The notes under the pieces were generated by a model. That model saw nothing but the letters and a program-made list of their open reading frames with translations, was not told the DNA's origin and did not search any database. The position numbers and the translations under genes were made by a program. From Talaromyces rugulosus (taxonomy: Eukaryota > Ascomycota > Eurotiomycetes > Eurotiales > Trichocomaceae), in the NCBI RefSeq assembly GCF_013368755.1, contig NC_049566.1, positions 806,001-870,000 of the forward strand: a stretch of DNA of 64,000 nt. The letters are read 5' to 3'. Within the stretch, counting starts at the first letter, position 1, and each line of letters opens with the position of its first letter. Shown here in pieces: positions 9,418 to 19,164 of the stretch.

Positions 9418-12400
9418 CTATCCTTCCCCCTCTCGCTCTCCCTCATCCAGGGCCTCAATGCCCCAATTATCAGTCTTATAGGCCTGCTCCCAGGCCTGTT
9501 GGTTATCCTCTCGCTCCCTAATGGCCCCTATAAACGCCAGCAGCGCTGTAGTGGCCTTTGGGTCCTGGAATAGGCGTGCTTCGGGGCACTGCTCGCTATC
9601 CTGCAGGGCCTTTACCCCCGCTTCGGCCAAGCCGGCATATAGTTTTTCCCGCTGGTGGCACCACTGTCGACAGTTTGTAAGAAGGTGTCTTACCGTCTCA
9701 GTCCCCCTAGAGCACCCCAAGCAATTAGGGAAGTCTCGGGCCTTAATTCGGTGCAAATAGGCCCCAATTGGTGCGTGGCCAGTCTTGAACTGGTAATATC
9801 GCCGCGCTAGGTGCTTGGGGGTGTTCGCCAACATTGGGTCAAGCTTCCATCCCCGGGGGGGATAGTAGGCCTGGCTTGCCCGCTGGGCACGCTTTGCAAG
9901 CTTTGCAGCAAGCCAGTTGGCCCTGGCAGCTCTATAAGCTTCGGTACAGGCCCGTTGAGCATGTGCCAGTGAGATGCCCGAGTATTTGCCTGTTCGGGGC
10001 TTCCCCGCAGCTTTCTTGGCGGCTTTATCGGCCTCTTCGTTGCCTGGGACCCCCTTATGGCCTGGCACCCAGCATATAGTAACCCTGCGGCCGGTGGCCT
10101 GCAGTTCCTTGGCTAGATCATGTGCCCGCAGCGCCAGGGCTTGGCCAGGGCCTGGCTGGGTATGCTGAAGCCTGCCTATAGCGGCTTGAGCATCGAGAAA
10201 CACCCTAATTGGCCCTCTAAGATTCTCTGCCAGCGCCCACTCTAGGGCTTCGACTACTCCTATTAGTTCTGCATCAAAGACTTCGAAGCCTGCGCCCAGG
10301 GGAGCTAGGCGCGACCTCCAGGGGCCAATAAGTGGCTTATAAGCTACCGCAGCGCCTACGCGCTGATCGTCTAACCTGGAACCGTCTGAGTAAAGGTCAG
10401 TGTTCCCTATCCCACTTAGGGGGTCTGAGGCTAATTGCATAGCGGTTTCAGGGGAGTCTATCCTGAAATCTAGTGGTATAGACCTATTACCAGGCTCTAT
10501 TGTACGCTCAAAGCCCTGGGAGGGGTCGGCGGTCAAGGCCTCTCGTAGCCTGCGGGCCAGGCCCATGCCCAGCTTCCAGGGGCCTCGGCGGGTTGGTGTT
10601 GCCCAAGCTCGGTCTTCTAGCGGCTGCTCTCCAGGCTGTGCATGGGCGTCTCCCTCCCTAAGCGTTATGGGGAGTATTTCTGCTGCTGGATGCCCCTGGG
10701 GGAGTCCTAGGAGTCTCAGGGCATACCGCCGCTGTTTACTATCTAATAGGGCCTCTGCTGGTTCCAAAGCTGCCTCCCTTATAAGCGGTCCTAATGGGGT
10801 GGACTTCAGCATGCCTGTGACTGCCCGGGCCTGGTTATTAATTAGGCCCTGCAGTCCTTCTAGGCAGTTCTTTTGCCCATGCCACCAAAGCTCGGCCCCA
10901 TAAAGCGCCACTGACTGCGCGGTGGCCTTTTGGATTCGCCATGCCAGGCCTGGGGGGAGCCCCTGGGCCTTGCACAGTGCCCGCACTCGTCTTTCAGTAT
11001 TTTGACCTTTTTGCAGGCGGTACTTATAGTGGGCTTTGAGGGTAAGCTTTGGATCTAGTAAGACCCCTAACCACCGGATGGCTGTTGGGGAGAATGCCAC
11101 TAAAGCGTCTCCTACCTGCACCCTAGCTTCCTGGACCTGATTTTTATGTTCCCTGCTGGTGGCCCTAGAGAATAGGATGGCCTCTGTCTTTTTAGGGTCG
11201 AATTTGACGCTATTTGCCAGTCCCCACTCAGTAGCAGCTTTTGCCGCTGCTTCTAGCTGCCTGCAGATCTCAGAGACCGAGCTTCCCTGGGCTACCAGGC
11301 CTATGTCATCGGCATAGGACAGGGCCTTGATCCCTGGCACCTGCTGTTCCATAGCCTGAAACACACCCCGGATATAGATAAGAAAGAGGATTGGGGAGAC
11401 CGGTGAGCCCTGGGGCAGCCCTGAGTCAATAGGCTGTTCAGGGGCTTTATAACCGTCAATTACGAGGCTGACCCTTCTATTTGTAAGGAAGGATAAGGTC
11501 CACCTTATAAGGTCATTATCCAGGCCTGCAGCTTCCATAGCCTCACTAAGCTTATAGGGGTCAACATGGTCGAAGGCCCCCATAACGTCAATAAAGATAG
11601 TGCCTGTGAGAAGCTTTTGAGTCCATCCCTCGTGCACTGTTTGCACGAGGCAGGCCACCGCGTCAATAGCCCCACGGCCCCGCCTGCACCCCATTTGTCC
11701 AGGGTGTAAAGCCCCCTGGGCCTCACACCAGTCCGCTATAAGGCCTGCAGCCAGCTTCTCAACAACCTTGCCCAGGCAGCTAAGCAAGCTTATCACCCTC
11801 CAGGCCTTCACCTGGGTGTAATCAGGCTTCCCTGGCTTCCGAAGTAGGATGCCTTTAGCGGTCTTCCAGGCCCCTGGGTGCACCCCAAGCCGAAAGCACT
11901 GCCTAGCCATCCCTATGATTCGGGGTGAGTCTAGTGCCCAGAGTAGCCGGCATGCTTTAAAATTGAGCCTGTCGGCCCCCGGAGCTTTCTTAATGCTCTG
12001 GCTGAATAGGGCCTGATGCACCCGCTCTGGCGTTATAAGCATGTGGGCCTGTCCACCTGGCAGCTCCCCAGGAGGGGAGCTACGGGGGGCGTTAGGAAAT
12101 GCCATTTCCCTGATTAGGGCTTCTTTATCGGCCATGGTAGTGGCAGGGGGAGCCCCTAGATCCGGGCCTTGGAGTGCTGGGGTGGTGGGATTAGTCCGTG
12201 GCTTAGTGTACTGTAGGGCTATCCAACACCTATTAGGATCTCCTGGAGAAGGCTTTTCCAGGCCATCCCTAGGGCCTTTGGGAAAAGGGTTCCCAGTGGG
12301 GTTCGAACCTTTTTTCCACTCTTCCTTCCCCCCAGGGCCTCCCTCAGCAAGGAAGACCTCCCAGCAGGTCCTTTTAGCCGCCTTTATTTCATGGTAATAA

Positions 12401-13469
12401 GCGGTTCTTGCAGCCTTGAATTCGGTGTCGGTACAGGCATGGGCCTGCCACCGCTTGCGGGCTGCAGCCCATAAGCTCCGGGCTTGCCGCAGCTCTGGCT
12501 TCCACCACCGCTTAGAGCGTGCACAAAGCCGTACTGCTTTGGCATGCCTATCGAGTACGCTGGTTAGGGTGTCCTGCACCCAATTGGCCTCTCTAGCAAG
12601 GTCTTCCTCGGTGCATTGATCACTAAGAGGGGGGTGGCCTACAGCCTCTGAGGCCCAAGCTGCTGTGGCCAGCTTTAGGGCTTCCTCGTTTACCTGCAGA
12701 GCTTCTATCTGCCACCCAGTAATCTCCCCGGAGATTCCTCCTGGGGGGGGTTCTAGGGCTTCCCAGGCTAGGACGATAAGCTCATGGTCAGATGTTGTAG
12801 GCTTATCCTTATCCACCTCCCAGGCTTGCAGAGGCCCTAGGGTTGGCGAGGATAACGCTAAATCAATAATTGACACCCCCTCGGTCTTCTTATAGCGTGT
12901 GGCCTCCCCCAGTGGGTTATTAACATATAGTGAGTGCCGCTCTATAAGCTGTTCCAAGGGCTCAGCGTTAACCCGGCCCTTGGCCAGTGGGTTCCACGAA
13001 GGGCTATGGGCGTTGAAATCACCCACTAATAGGCACCTACCCACTATAAGCAGGTCCCAGTCTGCGTCCTCGATGGCCCGGCGTCGTCTAGGGAAGGCCC
13101 CTTGCCACCGGTAACTGGCCCCAATCCACACATCATAGCAGTTGACTATTCTAGTGCGTCGGGGGGCATGCCCGCTAATTATTGGTGCTTCCCATATGTC
13201 CAGGGCCTGTAAATAGGGGTGGTCTACTAAATCAGTGCGGTTCTCGACCCTAACCGCCCCTATAAGGTCTTTACGGATGGCCATAAGCACCCGTTGATCC
13301 CGCTTCTCCCCCCCTGGCCAGTACAGCAGATAGCCTGGGTGGAGAGAAAGTCATAAGCAATATAAGGCTCTTGCAGGCATATAATGCCTATTTGCCGCTC
13401 TATCCCCGCTTCTAGAGCCCTAAGGTTGCGGGGTAGGTACTGGCCGCAATTATGTTGAATAATCAACAT
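9418..13469 (-). pseudogene. LINE ORF2: endonuclease, reverse transcriptase, RNase H, with one frameshift
   Basis: The likely start is ATG 13467-13469, overlapping the end of ORF1. The first segment (LRALEAGIERQIGIICLQEP) is the beginning of an APE-type endonuclease. Near 13340-13350 the frame must shift by one base to continue into GYLLYWPGGEKRDQR. From there one frame runs 1290 codons: endonuclease end (LLVGDFNAHSPSWNP, DHELIV), reverse transcriptase with SYADDIGLVAQG, an RNase H1 domain (LYSDGSRLDDQRVG, ELIGVVEALEWAL, WVPGHKGVPGNEEADKAA) and a C-terminal Cys-His finger (CLGCSRGTETVRHLLTNC). RNase H inside ORF2 fits the Tad/I group. The single frameshift is the only lesion seen. Confidence 0.9.
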
Positions 13470-15381
13470 TAATAGGGGCTGCAGCTCCAGGCGTTGGTGT
13501 TGGACACGGGGATGAGTACGGTAGGGGTGATGTCCCTGGGGCATCTTCCATAGCGTCATCGACCTCCCTAAGCTTTGGGGCTTGGGGGGCGTCCTGGGTA
13601 GTGGTTGGGGGAGAAGCCTCCTCAGCAACGCCTTCCCATTCAGTCCATTCAGGGGGGGGAGGGGGCATAACGACCTCTACGCCAGGGAAGCGCTTATGGA
13701 GTCGCCGGCGGGCCTCCCGAAGCTTGGGGCACCCCGGGGAATCAGCCTGGTGCTTCCCCCCACAGTTGCCGCATTTAGTGGGTGCATGCAGGCATGGGTG
13801 GCCTGTTTGGGCCCTGCAGTCTAGCACGTTGCAGGTGTGCTCTTGGGCTTCATGGGCGCCAGCACACACGGTGCAGAGTGGTGGTCGGGTGCCGCAGCCT
13901 CTATAAGTTCGGTGGCCAATGCCGCAGCATCGGGTGCAAACGGTGTCTTTACCCACTTCGTGATAGGGGCTGGTAGGGTGCCTGTTGCCCCCGAAGCGTA
14001 CGCCCCGGGCGAGTAGCCTGCGGGCGTCATCTAGGCCTCCTACTGTTATAACGATAGTAGAGAAACGCTGCTTATTAGTCTGGATAGCCGCTATCGGCTT
14101 GATCCAGGTAGGGTTTCTCATTAGGGTGCATGTGCCCCCTAATTCAATTTCTTCCCTGGCTAGGCCTAGCCCTGAGGCGCTATAGCGGGCTACCGGCACC
14201 GCATGCACCTTAATCTTGTGCCACTGTTGGTCTGCTTCCACTGAGATGACTGCGGGGTCGACCCGGTGGCAGGCAGCCACTAATAGGTCCTTATAGGCTG
14301 GTAATAGCGAGCCTACGGTGCTTCCTTGGTCCAATAGGGCTGAGATAGCCCCTGATTCGGTGTAATTGGCGTCTATTACCCTGGCGAAGTTCGGGAAGCC
14401 TGCCTGGGCTAGGCAGCGGTTAAGCTGCAAGATGACATCGGCTTTAGACTTTCTAGGGGCGGTGCGGCCATTTTCACGCCTAAATATAAGCCTGCGGTCT
14501 CCCTTGTTGCTTCCGCGAATAGGCTTCAGGCTCCCTGGGTCCATTTGGACTTTTGGGGGCTGGTTCGGGGAGTAAGCCCGTTTTTTTGTAACGATTTGCC
14601 ACTCCTGGGCATTGCTGGCCGCTATATCGGCCCACTGGGGGCCTGCTGCGGGCTTCACCCCAGGGGGTGGTTTTGATATCGGGGGTGAGGCTCTGCGTGG
14701 CTCTATGGGCTTAGCGGCCCTATTCGGGTTAGCTTGGGGGCCATGGGCGACCTCTGCAAACGTCGTCCCCTGGGATGGCAGAGGCTGTCGTGGGCCCTGG
14801 CGGTCGCCCCCTGACGATAGGGGCTTTAGGGGGTGGTTTGGGGCGTTCGGGGAGGCCTGTTGAGCTTCTAGGGTTGAGAAACGGCGCTCCAGAGCGCCCA
14901 ATTGGCCTGTGAGGCGCTGCTCCATAGCCTCTACCAGAGAGGTCATATAGGCCTTCATAGCGGCCATCTCCGCGTGCAGCGCGCTATTGCTGCTTGCAAA
15001 GTGGCCTAATAAGGCCTGTTCCATGTCCTTGTAGGCTGGGCCGATTAGGGCCTTCATGGGGGCTCTTTCTGCCCCGTCAGGGCTGTGTTCCTGTAGTCTC
15101 TTCCCTAGAGTTTTAGGTGCTTCCTGGGAGCCTGGCACGCTGCTTAGGGGGGGAAACAACTCCCTAGGGTTGATTTCCAGGCTAGGCAAGAAGCCCTCGC
15201 TCTGAGGGACTGTTGCACTTGCCTCGGGGGGCGCTGGTGGTGCTGTCCCCGCTGGGGTGCCTATATAGGCCCCTACGGGGTTCACCAGACCTAGCGCCTG
15301 CCCCCCTGGGTCTAGGGGGTGGTTGTCGATATTGGGGAGTCCAGGGGCCATAGCGAAGCCCTGGATGCCTTCCAGTAGCAT
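13450..15381 (-). CDS. LINE ORF1, gag-like nucleic-acid-binding protein
   Basis: 643 codons from ATG 15379-15381. The N-terminal half is Pro/Ala/Gly-rich with a possible coiled coil at about residues 145-195 (MEQALLGHFASSNSALHAEM onward). The C-terminal third has a run of zinc knuckles (CTRCCGIGHRTYRGC, CTVCAGAHEAQEHTC, CGNCGGKHQADSPGC), as in ORF1 of Tad and I elements. It would package element RNA and chaperone reverse transcription (family knowledge). The last codons overlap the first codons of ORF2 by 20 nt, which suggests termination-reinitiation for ORF2. The frame has no stop and is probably still translatable. Confidence 0.9.
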   Translation of the reverse strand: MLLEGIQGFAMAPGLPNIDNHPLDPGGQALGLVNPVGAYIGTPAGTAPPAPPEASATVPQSEGFLPSLEINPRELFPPLSSVPGSQEAPKTLGKRLQEHSPDGAERAPMKALIGPAYKDMEQALLGHFASSNSALHAEMAAMKAYMTSLVEAMEQRLTGQLGALERRFSTLEAQQASPNAPNHPLKPLSSGGDRQGPRQPLPSQGTTFAEVAHGPQANPNRAAKPIEPRRASPPISKPPPGVKPAAGPQWADIAASNAQEWQIVTKKRAYSPNQPPKVQMDPGSLKPIRGSNKGDRRLIFRRENGRTAPRKSKADVILQLNRCLAQAGFPNFARVIDANYTESGAISALLDQGSTVGSLLPAYKDLLVAACHRVDPAVISVEADQQWHKIKVHAVPVARYSASGLGLAREEIELGGTCTLMRNPTWIKPIAAIQTNKQRFSTIVITVGGLDDARRLLARGVRFGGNRHPTSPYHEVGKDTVCTRCCGIGHRTYRGCGTRPPLCTVCAGAHEAQEHTCNVLDCRAQTGHPCLHAPTKCGNCGGKHQADSPGCPKLREARRRLHKRFPGVEVVMPPPPPEWTEWEGVAEEASPPTTTQDAPQAPKLREVDDAMEDAPGTSPLPYSSPCPTPTPGAAAPINVDYST

Positions 15382-15450
15382 TGAATTTCAAAAGGTTGAT
15401 TTTTGATTTTCCCGGCGGGTCAAGTTAGTAAGGCTATTCACCAAATAGAT

Positions 15451-16410
15451 AAATATCAGATAAAATTAGATTACTTTAGCTTTAAAATGTATTTAATAAA
15501 TTTACGAGGCATCATACAATTGGAAAATACCGGCTATTAATATTAGATAGCCACAGCAGCCATTTAACACCAGAATAGGATCAATATTATCATAACCATA
15601 ACATTATTTCTATATGCATGCCTCCTCATTCCTCACATCTATTACAGCCACTTAATATAAGTGTTTTTACAGTTCTTAAACGCCGCTTCAGACGCGCAGT
15701 TAAGGATTAGATGCACTATAGTATTAACCATATTAATAAGCATGATTTTCTCACAATACTGCCAAGGATACGCGAGGAGATCTATACTATAAGAAATATT
15801 ATAAATAGATTCTTATATATAGACATCTTACCATTCAATCCTAAATCAGTTCTATCTCAATTACAAATTACTATAAAAACACCAACTCCAGAACCTTCAA
15901 GACCAGGCACCTCATCAACCAACAACAATACACTTATAACACCTCATAATATTCAGACTTTAGAGCGCCAGACCAATTCTATAAAGCGGCTTTTAAAATA
16001 ATATACTACAAGCCCTTCTTCTTCTACAAATCAGGCCTTTAATCAATTAATAAAAAGATGCTTATTAGCAATGCATTCTACAGCGCTTTTAACAAAGGAA
16101 AATCACGATCTATAAGTAGTAAATAAACATAAAAAGAAAAAACAAGATTATTAGTCAAAAGCGCTTTATAATAAAGATATTTTGACTGTAGCTGAAGGTT
16201 AAATGCTTACTACAAGACTTTAAGAAGCTAGTTTGTCTGTTGAAGCGACTGATCAAGCTAAGGCTTCGCAGTCTTATAGGTGCGCGCCATTTACATATAT
16301 AAATTGCTGGCAAGTAAGCCATAAGCGCACATCATATCCCGATAATTCTATATAGAAATATAAGCGATTTTATGGTGTTGAGTACAAATCCGAATTACTT
16401 CAATATATGA
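15451..16410 (+). pseudogene. Element 2 transposase, C-terminal part
   Basis: It continues the DDE_1 domain after the LINE duplication: GKYRLLILDSHSSHLTPEQD-like and MPPHSSHLLQPLNISVFTVLKRRFRRA-like segments, then INHINKHDFL..LPRIREEIYT, all typical of Fot1/pogo transposases. Stops include TAG/TAA at former Gln or Trp codons; the run from 15711 to 16001 is the longest open piece. After 16001 the same frame continues with a Lys-rich tail before the right terminal repeat. Confidence 0.85.
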
Positions 16411-16420
16411 AGGGGTGGGT

Positions 16421-16465
16421 GGGTGCGCGGTTTACTTGTGTGCGCGGCTTACTTGTGAAATACGT
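16421..16465 (-). repeat. Right terminal inverted repeat of element 2
   Basis: Reverse complement of 2350-2394, with the same two 17-bp units, followed by TA at 16466-16467. Confidence 0.9.
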
Positions 16466-16467
16466 TA

Positions 16468-16780
16468 TTTCATTGATTGGCTGAGTGTTATCGATTCTTA
16501 TGACACCAATTCATATGGACCGGTTGATGCAATTACTAGAAGAGGTTCCTGACCTGGAAGAATATTCCTTGGAGTCGGTTGAATTTAAAAAAAAAAAAAA
16601 ACCAACTTTTTGTTTATTTAGTATAACGTTAATGTTTGTTAACAAAATAAATACAACCGACTGGTTGGTTGCTTTTGCATTGGTGATAGAATAATGACGA
16701 TGAAATTTTGAAGAGCTAAGGTATAGACTGTCTCGTTGTAACAGGTTTAGGAAACATCCATCCCTTATCAAATATGATTT
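16468..16780. other. Unique spacer between transposon nest and orphan gene
   Basis: Contains a run of about 14 A near 16590. Plausibly it includes the 3' UTR of the minus-strand gene that ends at 16781. No gene is supported. Confidence 0.4.
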
Positions 16781-17665
16781 CTACTTCGCTCGCTTCTCCG
16801 CTTCTTCCTTCTCAATCGCAACCCAGATAAAATCTGCAATATCATGGATCAACATGTCCTCAGTGAAAACAAAATTGTCCTCTCCTTCTCCTGGCTCACA
16901 TAAAAGCAAGGACTTGAATGGGATGATCAAACTCCCTCCCTCGATAGTCGGCTCCTTGCCATTCCCCCCTTTTTTGATGACTATCTTCTGCGCAATTCGA
17001 AGTGGTGGTTGGAGGCTTGTGTCTCTATTCACAACTTGGCGGTTACTCGCGGTGAGGCGGACGTGTTTTGTAAATGGCCTTGCCGGAATCCACGATTTGA
17101 TTTCAATGTTATGAGAACCGCGTTTGATATCAATTGTGATACCCATCTTCACACGTCCTTCGGATTGCCGTACCCACCAAGCAATATCCCTCTCTAGCTT
17201 TGCGGCTGTCTCTGTATAGCCAACTTCGAGAACCACACTCGGGAATTTTCCTTGTGTCCGTACTGGCGCCCACGACCGGTCGGCTTGTTTTTTTCGATCT
17301 TCACCATCGACGCGGGAGGATCCAAGGTAGGATATTTGACGCCTGACTTTCATGTGATTTGCAAGAGTGGTAAGCATAGCTCCGAATTCCTCGGCGGCTG
17401 CTTCATGGGGGCGGCTAGGCATCTTCAGGATGAGGACTTTCAGCGATAGCGAGTAGTCCAGACGGCCGGGCAGTTTTTCATCGAGGTGATCGAGGAGTTC
17501 TGGGGGAAACGCTTTGATAACAACAAAACTGTCGTATGGTGATTCGGGAGGTTGGAGACTTTCTAGACGGAATTGCGATTTGTAGTAAAATACAGGAGTG
17601 TCAGGAGGAAGGTGCGACAGAAACTCATCCTCTGCGTCCGACCCGCGCTCATTCATCGGCGACAT
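16781..17665 (-). CDS. Uncharacterised protein with a PD-(D/E)XK (Uma2-like) fold
   Basis: An intronless 294-residue protein starting at ATG 17663-17665 (MSPMNERGSDAEDEF). The centre reads ADRSWAP, then FPSVVLEVGYTETAAKL, then VKMGITIDIK. An acidic residue, a hydrophobic strand ending in Glu and a later Lys or Ile-rich strand resemble the Uma2/PD-(D/E)XK nuclease-like proteins common in fungal accessory regions. The resemblance is by motif pattern only, and the canonical Asp-Xn-Glu-X-Lys triad is not convincing. No signal peptide or membrane segment is seen. It sits alone between transposons. Function unknown. Confidence 0.6.
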   Translation of the reverse strand: MSPMNERGSDAEDEFLSHLPPDTPVFYYKSQFRLESLQPPESPYDSFVVIKAFPPELLDHLDEKLPGRLDYSLSLKVLILKMPSRPHEAAAEEFGAMLTTLANHMKVRRQISYLGSSRVDGEDRKKQADRSWAPVRTQGKFPSVVLEVGYTETAAKLERDIAWWVRQSEGRVKMGITIDIKRGSHNIEIKSWIPARPFTKHVRLTASNRQVVNRDTSLQPPLRIAQKIVIKKGGNGKEPTIEGGSLIIPFKSLLLCEPGEGEDNFVFTEDMLIHDIADFIWVAIEKEEAEKRAK

Positions 17666-18307
17666 TTTGCGTGCGTTGCTTTTGTTTCAAAGTTGATGTT
17701 GGAAATGATGCAATAACCAGTGCTGCAGTATAAAATGTTAGACGGCTACACCAAAAGACCTTTGGTCTCTTGGGCAGAGATTCTATGCAATAATTATGTG
17801 GCGATAAAACAAACTTCGGAAGCCTACATCTTAATGACATCAGCCATATACCACGTAAAATCTGCAAACCTTGTGTGTGTGTGTGACTAAAATACAATAA
17901 CTCTTTGCTATTTCGTGTTGTTTCGATAAATTCATTCCATATCAATTTTTTGGCCAGTTACTGCAATATATCAGACCAGGGTTTTGTCTAGCTAGGTGTC
18001 TAGCCACCTTGATTTATAGATATTGCCAAGGAACTCTTATACTATAATATTGTACCTGTCCTTCACAGTAATACTCAATAGTGTTGGTTTCGTGTTCTTG
18101 CCCGCCCTTTGCAAGATGAGATCTATCAAATTGGGGATTTATTAAAATAGATTGATTTCTGCGGTGTTGACCTTCCTGTCAAAATAAACCACTTTATTGG
18201 CCAAACAGTCCTCAACTTGACATCCTTACTCTCACGTCAAAACCCACTTGAAGTTCGTTAGAGAAAACAGGAACCAGTTCGGATGGACCTCTCTCTCGCC
18301 GTGCTAA
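17666..18307. other. Intergenic, no gene
   Basis: Upstream region of the orphan gene, with a short TG repeat near 17870. The few open frames here resemble nothing. Confidence 0.4.
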
Positions 18308-18310
18308 TAC

Positions 18311-18912
18311 AGTAGCGGCGACTTCGCGCAAGCCTCTGGGTTTCTATTAGTATAAATTAAATAATAAGAAAATAGTTTTAAAGAATAACCTCATCTACAC
18401 GTTCCTTCATGGTTTTTACAAGCTTGTTTATCTCCCCTTGGTCAATATAATCTCATTCTTCAAGAATTCCTTTGCGCAAAGCCTCCTTATTATAGAAAGT
18501 TTTCTTTCGAAGCCGCTGCTTAAGAATTCGTCGTACATTTTCAATAACGTTCAAATCAGGGGAGCAAGGGGGATTTTTCATATAATAAAGCCTAATTGAA
18601 TCCTTAAATGCGCGCACAGGGTTATAGATTGAATGGTTTCTACAAGAGCTATCCTCATCCTTAAGCAATATAAAGCTCCCCTGCCCTTTTTATACAATAA
18701 AGAGTTCAATATAAAGGTGTAAAATCTGATTTTTTATAATCAACTTGGATAAGAGAACCACTCCCTGTCCAATATAAAGTATTAAAGGAGACTTGTAATT
18801 CTAATCCACTACTGCCCACGCGTGTGAATTGGTCTTTATAAACTCTAAGCATTTTTCTAACATTCTCCTGGTTTCCGAATAATATTTATACTCTTACCAC
18901 TTCCAAGTAGCC
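18311..18912 (-). mobile_element. 5'-truncated Tc1/mariner (DDE_3) transposon remnant
   Basis: The minus strand encodes the C-terminal part of an IS630/Tc1-type transposase: YNPVRAFKDSIRLYYMKNPP, CSPDLNVIENVRRILKQRLR (the family's NPIENVW motif) and a Lys-rich tail. A Trp codon has become TGA just after LRKGILEE, and further stops lie upstream. The downstream end is probably the GC-rich CAGTAGCGGCGACTTCGCGC at 18312, preceded by TA, which looks like a terminal repeat. I find no matching repeat on the right, so the 5' end is missing. Confidence 0.75.
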
Positions 18913-18930
18913 AATGGGCTAGTTAATGAT

Positions 18931-18972
18931 AAACCCCGCAAGCTGGCTACGGCGGGCAAAGTAGACCGCAAG
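18931..18972 (+). repeat. 42-bp sequence duplicated from 15-56
   Basis: Identical to 15-56 at 40 of 42 positions; both differences are transitions. It lies about 190 bases upstream of the mccB start. Probably a scrap of the same transposon family as the fragment at the left edge. Confidence 0.8.
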
Positions 18973-19164
18973 TGAGACCCCTCGGTTGGCGTCGGCTTTG
19001 GTAGCCCTAGCGTAACCGCCGTACAAATACGCAGTACTTGCCTTGCAACCATCCTCAAATAATTCCTCATCAAGCTGTGCAGAGAACAGAACATCTTGAA
19101 GTCGTCAATGTTTTGAATACTGATTCACTACCCTCGTTCCCCGCCGACTGCTACATCAGTCCCA

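Larger units (their letters stand above)
9131..15437 (-). mobile_element. Tad-like non-LTR retrotransposon (LINE), nearly intact
   Basis: A 6.3-kb GC-rich insertion on the minus strand, flanked by a 13-bp duplication, TCACCAAATAGAT (9118-9130 and 15438-15450). In its own sense it has a leader of about 56 nt, ORF1 (gag-like), ORF2 (endonuclease, reverse transcriptase, RNase H, zinc finger) and an ATAATAAT-type 3' tail at the left end. ORF1 and ORF2 overlap by 20 nt. Unlike every other element in the nest it has no RIP-like stop codons, so it is the youngest layer. The short leader leaves open a slight 5' truncation. Confidence 0.92.
2350..16465 (+). mobile_element. Fot1/pogo-type transposon (element 2) split by two retroelements
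   Basis: 45-bp terminal inverted repeats at 2350-2394 and 16421-16465 are flanked by TA at 2348-2349 and 16466-16467. Once the Gypsy element (3049-8955) and the LINE (9131-15437) are set aside, the remaining three pieces total about 1.9 kb, the usual size for this family. Together they read as one plus-strand transposase with many stop codons. The outer repeats still pair, so this is one element with nested insertions and not three independent fragments. Confidence 0.9.

Noticed and set aside
9268..15391. Many plus-strand open frames of 60-167 codons across the LINE
   Set aside because: They are antisense shadows of the GC-rich ORF1 and ORF2; none has domains and all are explained by low stop-codon frequency in GC-rich sequence.
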